NCBI GenBank assembly: GCA_918797485.1
Contig: CAKKNE010000004.1
Coordinates: forward strand, 744,001-808,000
Source of the DNA: Pelagomonas calceolata
Taxonomy: Eukaryota > Sar > Pelagophyceae > Pelagomonadales > Pelagomonadaceae
Reading direction: 5' to 3'
DNA length: 64,000 nucleotides
Shown here: positions 1 to 10,900 of the stretch, in pieces
Position numbering within the stretch: position 1 is the stretch's first letter
How the letters are laid out: each line of letters starts with the position of its first letter
The notes under the pieces: model-generated
The model's input: the letters and a program-made list of their open reading frames with translations, nothing else
Told to the model about the DNA's origin: nothing
Database searches by the model: none
Made by a program: the position numbers and the translations under genes

Positions 1-131
1 TTACCTTTTCTCACTGGTTCCCCCACGTGCATCCATCAACACCAAAACACAAAAATACGGATCCAACCGTACAAAGAGACGCGGAGACGCCTCTGTCCTC
101 TTCAGGACGCGCAAATCCAGCAGACGCGCGT

Positions 132-737
132 TTACCGCGCCGTCACCGCGGCGGGACGAAATCCTGAGTCAGACGGCACCAACTGGCCGGCGTCATCATC
201 GGCCGCCGGCGCCGGTGCAGCTGCAGGTGGGGCGGCCGTGACGTCGGGCGCGCTCGGCGGCGGCGGCGGCAGGCTCTGGAGGCTGTCGAGTGGCGGTGCG
301 ATGACTTGTTGCGGTGACGGCGGTAGCGCCGCTAAGCCCGCGGCCCTGAGTTTTCTCCACTTCACCTCGACGCCGTTCGCCGTCCGGCCTGTCCCCAGCC
401 GCGCGGCGATGGTCGCCCACGCGTCGTTTCCGAGCTCGCCGACGAGCGTTCGTAGGCTCGTTTCCTCTTCGTGCGTCCAGCGCGGCGGCCGCGTCGTCGC
501 GAGCGACGGCTCAGTCGGCGGGAAGCGCGGCGGCGGCGCGTCGGCCGTCGGGGCTCCAGGCCCTATCGTCTGCTGCTTCACGCGGCGCTTCTTCGGCGGC
601 GCGGCGTCGGCTACGGGTGCTGGGGGATCGGCCTCGGCGGTCGTCGCCGGCTCGGTGACCGTCGCCGCCGGCGCGGCCGCGGGCTCTGTGTCTTCCATCG
701 TGGGCGGTCCGGCCGACGCAGCGGGCTCGGTCGACAT
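132..737 (-). CDS. Myb/SANT-like DNA-binding protein
   Basis: 201-residue protein starting at the ATG complementary to 735-737 and ending in TAA at 132-134. The N-terminal third is low-complexity Ala/Pro/Glu/Thr with a basic PPKKRR patch that could be a nuclear localisation signal. Residues about 83-135 form a single Myb/SANT-like helix bundle, with the spaced tryptophans of the family (PRWTHEEE, NDAWATIAARLG, VKWRKL). The C-terminus is Pro/Ala-rich and disordered. A single-repeat Myb protein of this kind usually binds DNA or chromatin; target genes cannot be read from the sequence. No intron is needed. A parallel ORF in another frame of the same stretch is a GC-rich shadow. Confidence 0.75.
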   Translation of the reverse strand: MSTEPAASAGPPTMEDTEPAAAPAATVTEPATTAEADPPAPVADAAPPKKRRVKQQTIGPGAPTADAPPPRFPPTEPSLATTRPPRWTHEEETSLRTLVGELGNDAWATIAARLGTGRTANGVEVKWRKLRAAGLAALPPSPQQVIAPPLDSLQSLPPPPPSAPDVTAAPPAAAPAPAADDDAGQLVPSDSGFRPAAVTAR

Positions 738-1053
738 CACTAATAACAGAGCGAGTAAAGCGCGCGCGCTCGGCTAGCTGAAAGCGCTCGCTGGCGAGCT
801 TGAGCTCTTAGAGCTCTCTGATCTGATCAATGGTTTGCGAGACGCCTGGCTGTCGCCGAGGGTCGCTAGGAGATTTCGAGCGTGCCAACTATACTCGGCG
901 TGGGTGAAAGGACGTGACGAGCTACGCGCGTCGTTTTTTGCGGCTGTAAAACCCGTTTTGATCTTCGTTCCTCACTTATCAGGACGGGCGCTTCATTCCA
1001 CACGAGTGACTATAATTCACAATAATTACATGGGGGTGCCCACGAGGCAGCCG
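738..1053. other. Intergenic region between Myb gene and Tudor-SET gene
   Basis: About 315 bp that must hold the promoter of the leftward Myb gene and the 3' end of the Tudor-SET gene. It contains a short palindromic run around 801-818 (GAGCTC repeated) and an AT-richer stretch near 955-1030. The GCTAGCG...CACTAG palindrome seen at many other promoters here is not present. No RNA gene or convincing exon was seen. Confidence 0.4.
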
Positions 1054-3988
1054 TCACCAGTCGCCGCTGAGCCCGAGCGCGCTCGCGACGGCCCGCCGCG
1101 ACCGCAGCTGCTTCGGGTGGCCCGCCAAGTGGTAGTAGTAGTCCAGGTGCCCTTTCAATTCCCCGACGTCCGCACGGCGCGTCGCCGAAATCCGCACGTC
1201 GCGCGACGCCCTCGTCATGACCTCCCGCGGCGCGCCGCAGGTCTTCTCGAGGAACCCGAGCAGCTTCGCGCGCGCCTGCTCGATCTCCGCCTCGTCCGCT
1301 TGGGACGGCGCGACGGACGGCGGCGTCGCGTCGTCACTGGCGTTGGCCTCGTCGTCGCTCGCCGCGGTGTCGCCCTCGAGTCTGACGGAAACGCCGTCGC
1401 GCGCGAGCTCCAGGCACTTCTCGAGGTAGCCCACCAAACTCGCCATCGAGCGGATGTACTTTTTGCAGCCGCGCGCGTGCGAGTTGTCCGCGCCCCACGC
1501 ATCCAAGTAGCAGGGCCACGCCGGCGGCACCGAGATCACGCATCGCGTGCCGTTGAGCGGCAGGCTGCCGGTCCACGTGAAGCCGCGGGCCGCGATCGCC
1601 GGCCGGACGTCCTCGAGGCTCACGCGCTCCGCGCCGTCCTCGAGGGCCCGGACCTCTCTCAATAATGAACGTACGTCGGCGGCCCAGGCCACGGGCGCCG
1701 CGCCGACGCCTTGCCGCGCCATGAGCTTGCGCAGCTGCGCGCCCGTCATGGCCTCCAGAGCGGCATCGGCCGGCGGCGTCGGCGACCGAGCCCTCTTCCG
1801 CGGCGGCCGCGGCGACGAGGAAGAGGACCGCGGCAGCGCGTCGCGCGCGAGCGACAGCGCCGTCGGCTCGCGGAGGCGCCCGCCCTTGTTCTGCTCGCCG
1901 CGCAGCGCGCGCTGGGACACCGTGAACTCGCCGCGCAAGCGCTTTACTAATGAAGGCGGCAGCTCCGCGTCGTGCGGCAGATCATTTAAAGCCTGGGCCC
2001 AGGCCTCGAGGTGGCGCACGACGGACCCCGCGTCCACCAGTCTTCGGGAGACGTCGTCGAGGTCGTCGCGGAAGGCCCAGAACCTGTGTGGAAATCAAAG
2101 TTCGGGCGCCCGACGCCATCGACGCGACTTCGTCCCCGTGACCGCGATAACCTAACTCACTGATTGATTTCCACACAGCCCAGGACGCGTCTCCATAATC
2201 AATCCAGAGCGTCTCGCCCTTTTCTATTCTTCTCAAAGCCACGACACACGCTCCTTCGCCCGACGCCTGGAACCTAACATTCGGCCAGATCTCGTCGTCC
2301 GGCGAACTTCTAGCCGGCCCGAAGGCGTCGTTGATGAAGCAGACGGGGTTCGTCTCCGGGTCCACGAACGGCAACAGCACGATGTCGTCGTCGACTGAAA
2401 TCAAGAACCGCCAGAACGCCATCTGATCTTTTGGCGCGAGCTTCGTGGCCGTGGCGAGCTCGTTGGCCTTTCCGAGGATGCCGCTGTACGGGGCGCTTTC
2501 GCCCGCCTCGATCCTCTCCGCGGCAATCACCTCCAAATCATCTTCGCCGCCCCACGACGCCGCCATGGGTCGTACGGTCAACTTGTCCCGCAACGTACCG
2601 TCGGCGACGTCTACACTTTCGAAGTTTCTGTCCGCCCCGTAGATCCCGGGCGGCACACATCTCGAGGGCCACGTTTCTGGTCGAGGTGGCCGCTTCGGCG
2701 CGGCACCCAACGCCCCCAGGACGTGCGCCGCTCTCCTCCGAACAGTACTCACGACGTCGCCGCGCTCCCGCGTGTGCAACGCGCCGGGCAGCGCGTCGAC
2801 GAAGGCCGCCACGGCGTCCCGACAGCTCTCGACGGCGTCAACTGCAAAAACGTCAAAGGCCACTGCTCTAGCCACCGACGACCGCGCCAGGGCCTCCGAC
2901 GCGTCTCCTAGAGCATGGCGCAGCACTAAAGCATCGGCGACAACTCTCGCCGCGGCTCGATCATTTGCATCGATGCTCACCTCCGGTCCCAGCGAAGGCC
3001 TTCTGAGGAGTCGTTTCGCCGACGCCGTCCGCGCCAGGGCCTTGCCCGGCTCCGTTTCCAGTAAAACCCAGGTCGGCCGATCATTCGTAGATTCTTCGCA
3101 GAGGGCCTTGAGGAAGCGCTCGTTGCCCGCGATCCGCGCGACTTTCACAGCAGACAAGCCGTCGGCCTGTTCTTCATGCACTAGAGCGTCGCACTTCTCC
3201 ACCAACGTCTTGGCGGTTGTAGTCAGTTCAGATCTACAAGCACACAGCAATAATAGGGAGGTAGCGGTCGGCCGCAATTGCGCGCCCCACGACTCGCAAA
3301 TTTGATCGACTTTTTTCGCGTCCCTCGTAGGCTTAAAAGAAGACGACGAGATGAGCACTCGAAGTTCGCCGGCGGCCTCGGATAAAGTCCTCCCTTGGCT
3401 CTTCGCCTGAACATCCACTTCTTTGGCGAGAGCGGACAGGAGTCGCGCCTCGACGCCGCCCTCGGCGTCGCCGTCGTCGTAGGCCACATCATACGTGCCG
3501 TCGTGGCGCTGGGCCACTACTGTGGCAGCGTATCTTTTCCGGCCGCCCTGGTACCTTGCTGCTACTCTATCCCCAGGTGAAAATTCGAAGGTGACTACTT
3601 GTGGTGCTTTGGCGGCTTCCAATCTAGGTCGTATGTATTTCGAGGAGACGTCGGTCTCCGTGTAGCCGTCATCATAAGCGACATCATATAGAGATGCGCT
3701 GTGGACCTTATCAATCGTACCGGGGTAGAACGTCCGCCACCCTCTGAATCTAGCGTCTACTTTATCGCCCACTCGAAATGGCTTCGGCGGCTTCAAGAGC
3801 TTCGCCGGCAAATTCTTCTCCGCGTAGCCGTCGTCGTAGTCCACATCATAAGTGAGGTCATCATTCATCCGAGACACCGTCGCGGGGAAGTACTGCTCCC
3901 AGTCGCGGAAGAAGCACTCGACGCGGTCGCCTTCGCTGAAGGACGCGGGTGGGGCCGTCTTGCGTTTCTTCGGGGGGGCGGCGGCCAT
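1054..3988 (-). CDS. Tudor/Agenet-like repeat protein with SET domain (probable chromatin methyltransferase)
   Basis: Two exons, 3988-2175 and 2083-1054, joined across a 91-nt GT-AG intron, give 947 residues. The start ATG is complementary to 3986-3988. After a basic PPKKRK segment come three Tudor/Agenet-like modules at about 18-66, 71-118 and 136-185, each with a motif such as Y-D-V-x-Y-D-D-G. A helical region follows, then a SET-like domain (about 480-650) with the hallmark FINDAFGP, EIWPNVRF and ETLWIDYGD segments. The C-terminal 300 residues contain a basic RKRARS patch and an unassigned alpha/beta region. SET proteins transfer methyl groups from S-adenosylmethionine to lysine; the Tudor-like modules suggest reading of methylated histones. 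The splice was chosen because it continues the open frame as WAVFWAFRDD; unspliced reading changes frame and soon ends. The intron is itself a transposon-like element (listed separately). Confidence 0.75.
2084..2178. mobile_element. Introner: intron formed by a 95-bp mini-transposon
   Basis: The element begins CTGTGTGGAAATCAA (2084-2098) and ends with its exact reverse complement (2164-2178), giving 15-bp perfect terminal inverted repeats. It is flanked by CCCAGAAC (2076-2083) and CCCAGGAC (2179-2186), an 8-bp target duplication with one mismatch. On the minus strand it supplies donor GTGGAA (2174-2172) and acceptor CACACAG ending at 2084, so nearly the whole element is removed as the intron of the Tudor-SET gene. 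Its interior carries the dispersed CGCCATCGACGCG word at about 2109-2121. Introners with inverted repeats and target duplications are known from Micromonas and Aureococcus. Confidence 0.85.
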
Positions 3989-4311
3989 AATGGCGGTCGG
4001 TCGTCGCTCCGCGTCCGGTCGCGGCGCGCGTGCTGAGAATGGAACAGCAAGCGGATTGGTTCCTCGCCTGCTACGGCTCTTGCGCAGCTATTCGTAACGT
4101 GTGCTGCGTGCCGCGTCCGTGCGGTCCGGCTCCGCGGGATGACAGTAGCAGGCGCTGATTGGCTTCTACGGCTCGTGCGATTCTCCGCACGGCGGTTGTA
4201 TTGCTGTGGGAGCTACCGACGCAGCTATATCGCTGCTTTCGCGAGTCCTCAGACTGCCTGGTCGAGTCGTGTGCGAGTCGTGTGCGCTTCCGCGACGCGC
4301 TATTTCGTGGA

Positions 4312-4334
4312 GCTAGCGTCTTGTAAGCCACTAG
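4312..4334 (+). promoter_or_regulatory. Promoter palindrome motif (copy 1)
   Basis: A 23-bp copy of the recurrent imperfect palindrome with arms GCTAGCG and CACTAG and central TGTAAG. It lies in the 406-bp divergent region 3989-4394 between the Tudor-SET gene and the MYND/RINGv/TPR gene, 61 bp before the latter's ATG. The rest of the region is GC-rich with several CGAGTCGTGTGCG-like direct repeats at about 4261-4290. Function as a bidirectional promoter element is inferred from position and recurrence. Confidence 0.6.
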
Positions 4335-4394
4335 AAACATATAAGCCAACATATCACGGCGCCGCGACCCCCAAAACGCCTCACACAGACTAAA

Positions 4395-5525
4395 ATGATC
4401 CTCACAACATGCGCCGCCTGCGCCGCCCCACTGGCCCACGACGCGCCGCGTTGCGTTAGATGTTGGACCCGCTACTGTGACTCGACGTGCCAACATGACC
4501 ACTGGCGCCGCGGCCACAAGCAGATGTGTAAGAAAATACACCGCGGCGGCAACGCGGAGCAATACCACGCCGACAAAAAATACAAGGAGGCCGTCGCGGT
4601 CGCGGTCGAGAAATGCGCCGACGACACCAAAGGCCAGACGTGCTACATCTGTACGCAGGCCCTCCACTGGAAAACGAAGGAGGGTCTCGTGCGCGGTTGC
4701 TCGTGCCGGGGGACGGCGGGCTTCGCGCACGTGTCGTGCCTGGTGGAGCAGGCGAAGATTTTGTGCAACGAGGCCGAGGAGAACAATTTGATCGGCACTA
4801 AGAGGTTTGATGAGAAGTGGGCGCGGTGGTACTCGTGTAGCCTGTGCGAGCAACAATACCACGGCGTCGTGTTTTGCGCGCTCGGGTGGGCGTGCTGGAA
4901 GACGTACGTGGGCCGGCCGGAGACGGAGTGGCCTCGACTGGGTGCGATGAGCGTGCTTGGGAACGGCTTGTTCGTTGAAGATCACCACGAGGACGCGTTG
5001 GTCGTGCGAGAGGCCGAGTTGGCTATGAAGCGGCGCGTTGGCGCGTCGGAAGACAGCCTGCTCGTCGCGCAGTTCAATCTTGCGAACTCGTACCAAATGC
5101 TCGGACGGCTCGAAGAGGCCTTGCGTATGCGTGGAGACGTATACTCCGGACGTTTGGAGCTCAACGGCGGGGAACATAAACACACTCTCTCAGCGGCCAA
5201 CAACTACGCGAATATGTTAGTTCATCTAGAGCGCTTCGATGAAGCCAAGTCGCTGTTGATAAAGACGATACCCGTGGCGCGACGCGTTCTCGGAATTAGT
5301 AATGACATCACGCTCAAGATGAGGTGGCTTTACGCGCAGTCACTCTACAAGGACCCTGGCGCCACGCTCGACGATCTCCGCGAGGCCGTGACGACAGGCG
5401 AGGATATGATACGGATCGCGCGGCGCCTGCTCGGTGGCGCACACCCGACCACAACGGGAATTGAGTACAGCCTGGAAAAGTCGCGAGCCGCGCTCCACGC
5501 CCGCGAGACGCTGCCGGGGAGCTAG
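4395..5525 (+). CDS. MYND finger / RING-variant / TPR protein
   Basis: 376 residues, single exon. Residues 6-45 are a MYND zinc finger (CAAC...CVRC...CDSTCQ...H...HKQMC). Residues about 82-155 carry a RING-CH-variant-like cysteine pattern (CYIC...CSC...H..C...CSLC). From about 200 to the end are tetratricopeptide-like helices of the kinesin-light-chain type (NLANSYQMLGRLEEALRM, NNYANMLVHLERFDEA). RINGv proteins are often ubiquitin ligases and MYND fingers bind proline-rich peptides, so a scaffold or E3 role is plausible but not shown. A degenerate inverted pair of copies of its C-terminal half lies at 28883-29599. It ends only 8 bp before the convergent glycosyltransferase gene. Confidence 0.8.
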   Translation: MILTTCAACAAPLAHDAPRCVRCWTRYCDSTCQHDHWRRGHKQMCKKIHRGGNAEQYHADKKYKEAVAVAVEKCADDTKGQTCYICTQALHWKTKEGLVRGCSCRGTAGFAHVSCLVEQAKILCNEAEENNLIGTKRFDEKWARWYSCSLCEQQYHGVVFCALGWACWKTYVGRPETEWPRLGAMSVLGNGLFVEDHHEDALVVREAELAMKRRVGASEDSLLVAQFNLANSYQMLGRLEEALRMRGDVYSGRLELNGGEHKHTLSAANNYANMLVHLERFDEAKSLLIKTIPVARRVLGISNDITLKMRWLYAQSLYKDPGATLDDLREAVTTGEDMIRIARRLLGGAHPTTTGIEYSLEKSRAALHARETLPGS

Positions 5526-5533
5526 TCATAACA

Positions 5534-7366
5534 CTAACACTTATACGCCACGAAGCCGCCGCGCCCCAGCTCGGCGCAGAGCGCGGCGAGGACCTCGCTC
5601 TCGGACCGCGCCACGATGACGCGAGCCCGGTTCCGGAGCGCCGCCGCGGCGCCGACGGCCGAATCGACCACAACGAGATCCACCGGTTCGCGATGCATGA
5701 GCGCCCGGGCGTCTTCCTTGATAAGAACGGCGCCGTTGCGCGCCCGGTAGCGCGCCAGCACGTCGTCATTCCCATCGAGCAATACGATGGTCGGCGCTCG
5801 ACACGAATCACAATAAGCGTCATCCAGCGCCTTCAATGCAACAATCCACCCGTCATCTTCACCCGAAGCGTCGAAGCGACAGTCCCAGGTCGCCGAAAAC
5901 AATCCTCTAGCTCGCGCCTCGGACAGCAGTTCGTTCTGCAATCTCACATTTCGAAAGGCGTGCGCCTCGGAGTTCAGACCCTCTAGCTCCGACTGCGGGG
6001 CGACCAAAGGCTGGTTGCGGATCTGGTCCGCGAGTTCAGTACCAGCTAAACCTAGGACGACGCGCGGGACACGCGCCGAATCGAGCACGGACGATATCCA
6101 ATCATCGTCCACAAACACGCTCCCGCCGGGCCAATCAGCAAAATCCACTAATCGCCTCAAGTCGAAGAAGCCGCTCCGGTAGGCCACGCCCAGCAAGCCT
6201 CCCAACACGTGGACCTCGACGTCCCTATCTGTAGAAGCAGCATCCGTATATAATAAATTCTCATGGGAGTAGTAGCCGTAGTCCCTCTCCTCGAGGACGT
6301 GGTCCCAGGTCCGCGGGTCGCATTTATCTTTGTCACTGGTATTCGTAGGTGGGAGCCAGTAGCCCTTCATGCCGATAGCCGCGTCCGGTCGTTGCAGAGC
6401 TGCCTGATACAGGTGCTCTATTAGCGTAGAAGGATAATCTAGATCGTCGTCGACCGTGACGATGATCGTGCGCGGGTCCGTCTCCACAGATAACGTCGGG
6501 ATGAGCTTCGTGGCCGGGCCCCAATCTACCTGGGTCCGCAATATCACGACGCGGCCGGCGTCGGCCTCCTCGTACAAATCTGAGGGTATCTCGTAGGCTC
6601 CTTTGCCCCTTAGTGATGTGTACGGGACCACCACATATATGGCGTCCGGTTGTCGCGTTTGTTTATACAGAAACCGCAATTGATCTTTTAGAAAGGTGAT
6701 GCGGCCTGGGAGCGTCGAGAGGGACACTACTAACCGTTGGGGCCTTTCTGCAGAATGGTCTCCTAGCAACTCGCGCCGTAGTTTCACAGCGAGATCATGT
6801 GCGGTAAACGCTCGTCGCCGACAGAACCAGGCGCTGCAGAAGGCCGACGCAGCTCTCCCGAGCGGCTCGCCCACGCCATCCAACGCTTTCGAGGGGTACG
6901 CCGTCGCGTTCACCAGCGCGTGGTCGAAATGGACGAAGGGTACGCGGCCATGTTCCGTAATGATGTCAACCGCTATCTCTGGTGTTGCGACGGCATCCCC
7001 AATCAAAGGTAAGAGCACTTCGCCGGGGCAGTGCGGCGGCACGAGCTGCTGGGCCCGGTCCCGCCACGGTCCGGGCGGCACGACGCCTCCTCTCACTCGT
7101 AGCAGCTTCTCGCTCGGCAACGGATACCGCGCGCCCTTCTCGACCAGCTCCTCGGCGAGCATCTCGCCGCAGGCCATGTTTTCCACCGACACTGTGAGGT
7201 TGTGTCTGACGCAGAATTCGTGTGCCGCTCTGCGAGGATCGTCGTGGCGACTGGCGCGCAGCTCCTGCATCTTGCCATTCACCTCCACTTCCACGACTAA
7301 TTCCGGGGCGGCGCGCGCGCCGGCGATGACGAGGAGGACGAGGCCGCGCATCACCGCTTGTGTCAT
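5534..7366 (-). CDS. Secreted/Golgi glycosyltransferase-like protein
   Basis: 610 residues with a signal peptide (MTQAVMRGLVLLVIAGARA). The central part (about 210-430) looks like a nucleotide-sugar glycosyltransferase: LVVSLSTLPGRITFLKDQL, the strand YVVVPY, then TVDDDLDYPSTLIEHL, whose DDD is a DxD-type metal/nucleotide site, and later GGSVFVDDDWISSVL. N-glycosylation sequons NLT, NAT and NTS fit passage through the secretory pathway. The N-terminal 200 and C-terminal 150 residues are unassigned; the C-terminal part (PTIVLLDGNDDVLARYRARNG) could be a second Rossmann-like unit. Donor, acceptor and family number are not clear. The divergent 7367-7975 region holds its promoter. Confidence 0.65.
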   Translation of the reverse strand: MTQAVMRGLVLLVIAGARAAPELVVEVEVNGKMQELRASRHDDPRRAAHEFCVRHNLTVSVENMACGEMLAEELVEKGARYPLPSEKLLRVRGGVVPPGPWRDRAQQLVPPHCPGEVLLPLIGDAVATPEIAVDIITEHGRVPFVHFDHALVNATAYPSKALDGVGEPLGRAASAFCSAWFCRRRAFTAHDLAVKLRRELLGDHSAERPQRLVVSLSTLPGRITFLKDQLRFLYKQTRQPDAIYVVVPYTSLRGKGAYEIPSDLYEEADAGRVVILRTQVDWGPATKLIPTLSVETDPRTIIVTVDDDLDYPSTLIEHLYQAALQRPDAAIGMKGYWLPPTNTSDKDKCDPRTWDHVLEERDYGYYSHENLLYTDAASTDRDVEVHVLGGLLGVAYRSGFFDLRRLVDFADWPGGSVFVDDDWISSVLDSARVPRVVLGLAGTELADQIRNQPLVAPQSELEGLNSEAHAFRNVRLQNELLSEARARGLFSATWDCRFDASGEDDGWIVALKALDDAYCDSCRAPTIVLLDGNDDVLARYRARNGAVLIKEDARALMHREPVDLVVVDSAVGAAAALRNRARVIVARSESEVLAALCAELGRGGFVAYKC

Positions 7367-7629
7367 GGGCTGCCCCCTCTCTGCTGTTGTCTTTCCTGCG
7401 ATGCCGTGGCGCAGTGGCTCGCCCGTACCACGGAAGTGTAAAGGGATCTATGCGTCCCGTGCGTGACTAGCCCAGGCGTCTCGTCATCGTCGCGGCTGCA
7501 GCGCTTTGCACACCCCATCCTGCCAAAAAGCTGGCAGAGTGGTCGCGATGGAGTGTCCGCGGCGCGCACGAGTGCGTCCGCGACGTCGTTGGATGGTTCG
7601 CGACCGGTCTATCGACGCTTGCTTTTTTG

Positions 7630-7652
7630 CTAGTGTCTTACAGGACGCTAGC
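7630..7652 (-). promoter_or_regulatory. Promoter palindrome motif (copy 2)
   Basis: Minus-strand copy of the 23-bp motif (CTAGTG...CGCTAGC as written on the plus strand), followed by a further CTAGC. It lies in the 609-bp divergent region 7367-7975, 264 bp from the glycosyltransferase ATG and 324 bp from the SR/cold-shock protein ATG. The surrounding region has no other gene that I can support. Confidence 0.6.
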
Positions 7653-7975
7653 TAGCTTGGTCACCGTCGCCGGCGCCGCGATTGGAGCCCCTGTGTCACA
7701 CAGGACAGCCTCAGTCTCGACGCGTTTGCTACGACAGCCGCTGAACACGAACAGCCGCTCGCAGGGACGCGGAGCTGCTTAGTAGGAGCGACAACACAGG
7801 CAGCAGGAGACCGCCACACAGGAGCGGCGGCCGCGTAGCAGCCGCAGCAAGAGCGTTTTCACGGGCCTCCGTCGAGCCCGCAAACGCCAGCGAATCACTC
7901 GACGTCGCGCCCGCGATTTTAGAACCCGTCGCGCGGCGAGCGTGACTGTTCGCGTTCACCCGCAGCGCGAGAACG

Positions 7976-10900
7976 ATGGCGCGCGGCCGCCGCGGCGGCA
8001 CGCGCGTGACAAGACGGAAGGCGTCGGAGGCCGAGAGCGACGCGCCGGCGCCGGCGCCCGCGAACGACTCGAGCGACGACGACGACGTCCCGATTAGCCA
8101 ATTGCAGGCGCAAGCGACGGAGACGAAAAGCGATTCCGATGATGACGTGCCGATCGGCAAGATGGCGCCCAAAGCTTCTCCAAAGAAGAAGAAGACCGGT
8201 TCGAGGCGCGGCGGCGCCGACGCGAAGGCCGCAAGGGCGAGGAGGGCCAAGAAGGCGGAGGACGAAGCGCCGGAAGATGAGCCGGCCGTGGACCCCTTCG
8301 CGCCGACGGCGCGCGCGCCGGCTCCTGCTCCCGCGGTGGAGAAGCCGCTGCCGTTCGGCGCGGCCCCGCCCGCGTTCGGCGCTGATGCAAAGAAGAAGGA
8401 GAAGAAGAAGCGAAGTCGTAGTAGGAGTCGCGGGCGGCGACGGGGTCGCGACGACCGGAGGCGGCAGCACCGCGAGAACGACGCGCGCGAATTACGACAG
8501 GCCGTGGAGAGGTTCGTGTCGTCGTATCGCCTAGATCCCATGGCGGCGCAGCGCATGCGGGGCCTGTCGAAGCCGGCGCAGCGCTGCGTGTTGCGGGAGG
8601 GGCCGTTGGATGGAAGGAACGTGTCGGCCGTGTTGATGTCCCGCATCGGGCGGTTGCCCGACCAAAAGACGCTCAAGCGGGACTTTCCCACGCCGTCGCC
8701 GTCGCGCTCGCGCGGGCGGCGGCGGTCGCGCAGCTCCTCGTCCTCTAGTAGAAGTTCCTCGTCCTCTCGGTCGCGGAGCCCGTCGCGCTCGCGGTCGCCG
8801 TCCAAGTCCAAGAAGGACAAGAAGAGCTCCTCGGATGATAAGAAGAAGAAGGGCTCCTCCGACGACAAGAAGAGCTCCAAGGACGACAAGAAGAAGCGGT
8901 CCCGCTCGCGGTCGCGGTCCCGCTCGCGCGGCCGGAGGCGGCGCAAGTCGCCGAGCCGCTCGTCCTCCTCCTCGAGCGAGTCGAGCGGCGCGCGACGCCG
9001 CCGGAAGCGCCGCAAGAAGAAGGAGGAGGCGAAGAAGAAGAAGGGCTCCATGTGGGACAAGGCGCCCTCCACCGACGCGCTCACGGCGATGCTCGGGGGC
9101 CAGCTGCCCGGCATGACCGTCAGTTCGGCGGCCGCCGAGGCGATGCAGAAGAGCCTCGAGAACCCCCTGCCGCCGAAGCACCCGTTGTCTACCATGAGGC
9201 AGAACCGCGTGCTGGATTTGTACATCGGCAATTTGATTGCCGGCACGGCCATCGAGCCCGTGAAGGAGTGGCTGGAAGGCCTGGTCACTGCGGTGCGCGA
9301 GTCGTTGCCGCCCGAATCGCCCGGTAGAATACTGCTAGCGGAGTCGCCCGACGGCCAGTTCGAGTCGTATATTCGGTCAGGTAAAGTCGCTGCGCCGGAG
9401 GGCGAAGTGTCGGGACGCACGCGAACGGACCACGCGTTTATTGAGTGTCGGGACGCGGCGGTGGCCGCGTTACTAGCTCGCTTAAGCGGTGTGCGGGCCC
9501 AAGGCCTGGCTTCCGGAGACAGAGGTGTTCGCATCAGTCGACCGAAGGGCTACGCTCCTCTACCGGGCGGCGACCCGTTCCCCGTCGCCGTGCCCGTCGA
9601 ACTCCTAGATGCGTTGGGCGTCGATCCAGATAATAATCCAAGAAATGCGGACGGGACCACTCTCACAGCGGCTCAGATGTCAGCAGTCACGGGTCAGAAG
9701 CGAGGCGGCATCCCGCCCGGAGACTATGTCTGTCGACGGTGCGGCATCCCCGGCCACTACGTCCAGGACTGCCCTACCATCGGTCTGGGGATTGCTGGTC
9801 TCGGACACCCGCCACCAGGGTACGTCTGCAAGAAGTGCGGGGTCGGTGGGCATTTCATTCAAGATTGCCCGACGAAGCAACTGGAGGCCGCGGCGCAGTA
9901 CTTAGCGACGCAGGGGCAAGGTGCGGATGCGGAGACGCTCCAGGCGATCGTCGAGGCTCAAGCGAAGGCGAAGCTCGATGCGGCCCGCAAGGCCGCGGAG
10001 GACATGCTCGAGGCGCAGCGGGCGAAGCAGCAGGCTCTCGCCGGCCAAGCGGACACGGCGGAGGCGCGTCGAGCTCAAACTGCTCATTTAGGAGCGCCGG
10101 GGCCTCCTGCGCTGATGGCCGCGCCCGGTGCACAACCGGGGGCGCCGCCGCCGCCGATGGGCCGCGGGAGAGGTGTCGATAACAGACCCGCGTGGATGAA
10201 GGAGCAAGCTCCACCAGTAGAACAGCAGGGCCCGCCGCCGCCCGCGCCGACGACGCGCAAGGAAGCGCGATACCGAGCAGCGTTAGATGCGGGACATATT
10301 AGTCGAGACGCGTACGACAGAGCCGTCGCCGAGCCCGACACGGACAAACCGGAGGAGGCAGAGAAGGTCGCCCAGAAACCGGGCAGTCTGGTGGATCGCG
10401 TCGTGCGCGTGACCAAGGGCTCCCACGACAAAAAGTTGAGCGGTTCATTGGGCATGGTCGAGGCCTGGGATAGTCGAGCGGCGCGCTACGAAGTTAGGGT
10501 GATTGGGAAGAAGAAGCGCGTCGCGCTCATGGCGGGCCACCTGGAGGCCATTGATGATGAGGCGATCATAGCAGACGTGAAGCAGCAGCTCGCGGCCAAG
10601 GCGGCGGCGAAGGAAGCTGAAGCGGAGGCGCCGGCGCCTCCAGTGGCGCAGCAGCCGCCGCCGCCGGGCGCGCCGCCTCAGATGATGCCGCCGCCGGGCG
10701 CGCCGGGCGCGCCGCCGCCGATGATGCAGCAGCCACCGATGCCCCAGTACGGCGCGCCGCCGCCGCAGCGCGACTACCGGACGCCGATGCCGCCGCAATA
10801 CCAGCAGGCGCCGCCGCAGTTCGGCGGGCCGCCTCCTCCGGGCCAGTTCCCGCCCTACGGCGGGCCGCCGCCCCCGGGCGCGTACGGCGGGCCGCCGCCG

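Noticed and set aside
835-1665. Plus-strand 276-codon ORF
   Set aside because: Antisense to the C-terminal exon of the Tudor-SET gene; Arg/Val-rich shadow without domain.
7729-9534. Long minus-strand open frame (about 600 codons) antisense to the RNA-binding protein gene
   Set aside because: Low-complexity Ser/Arg/Leu composition mirrors RS and Ala/Pro codons on the other strand; no domain, and the sense strand has clear domains.
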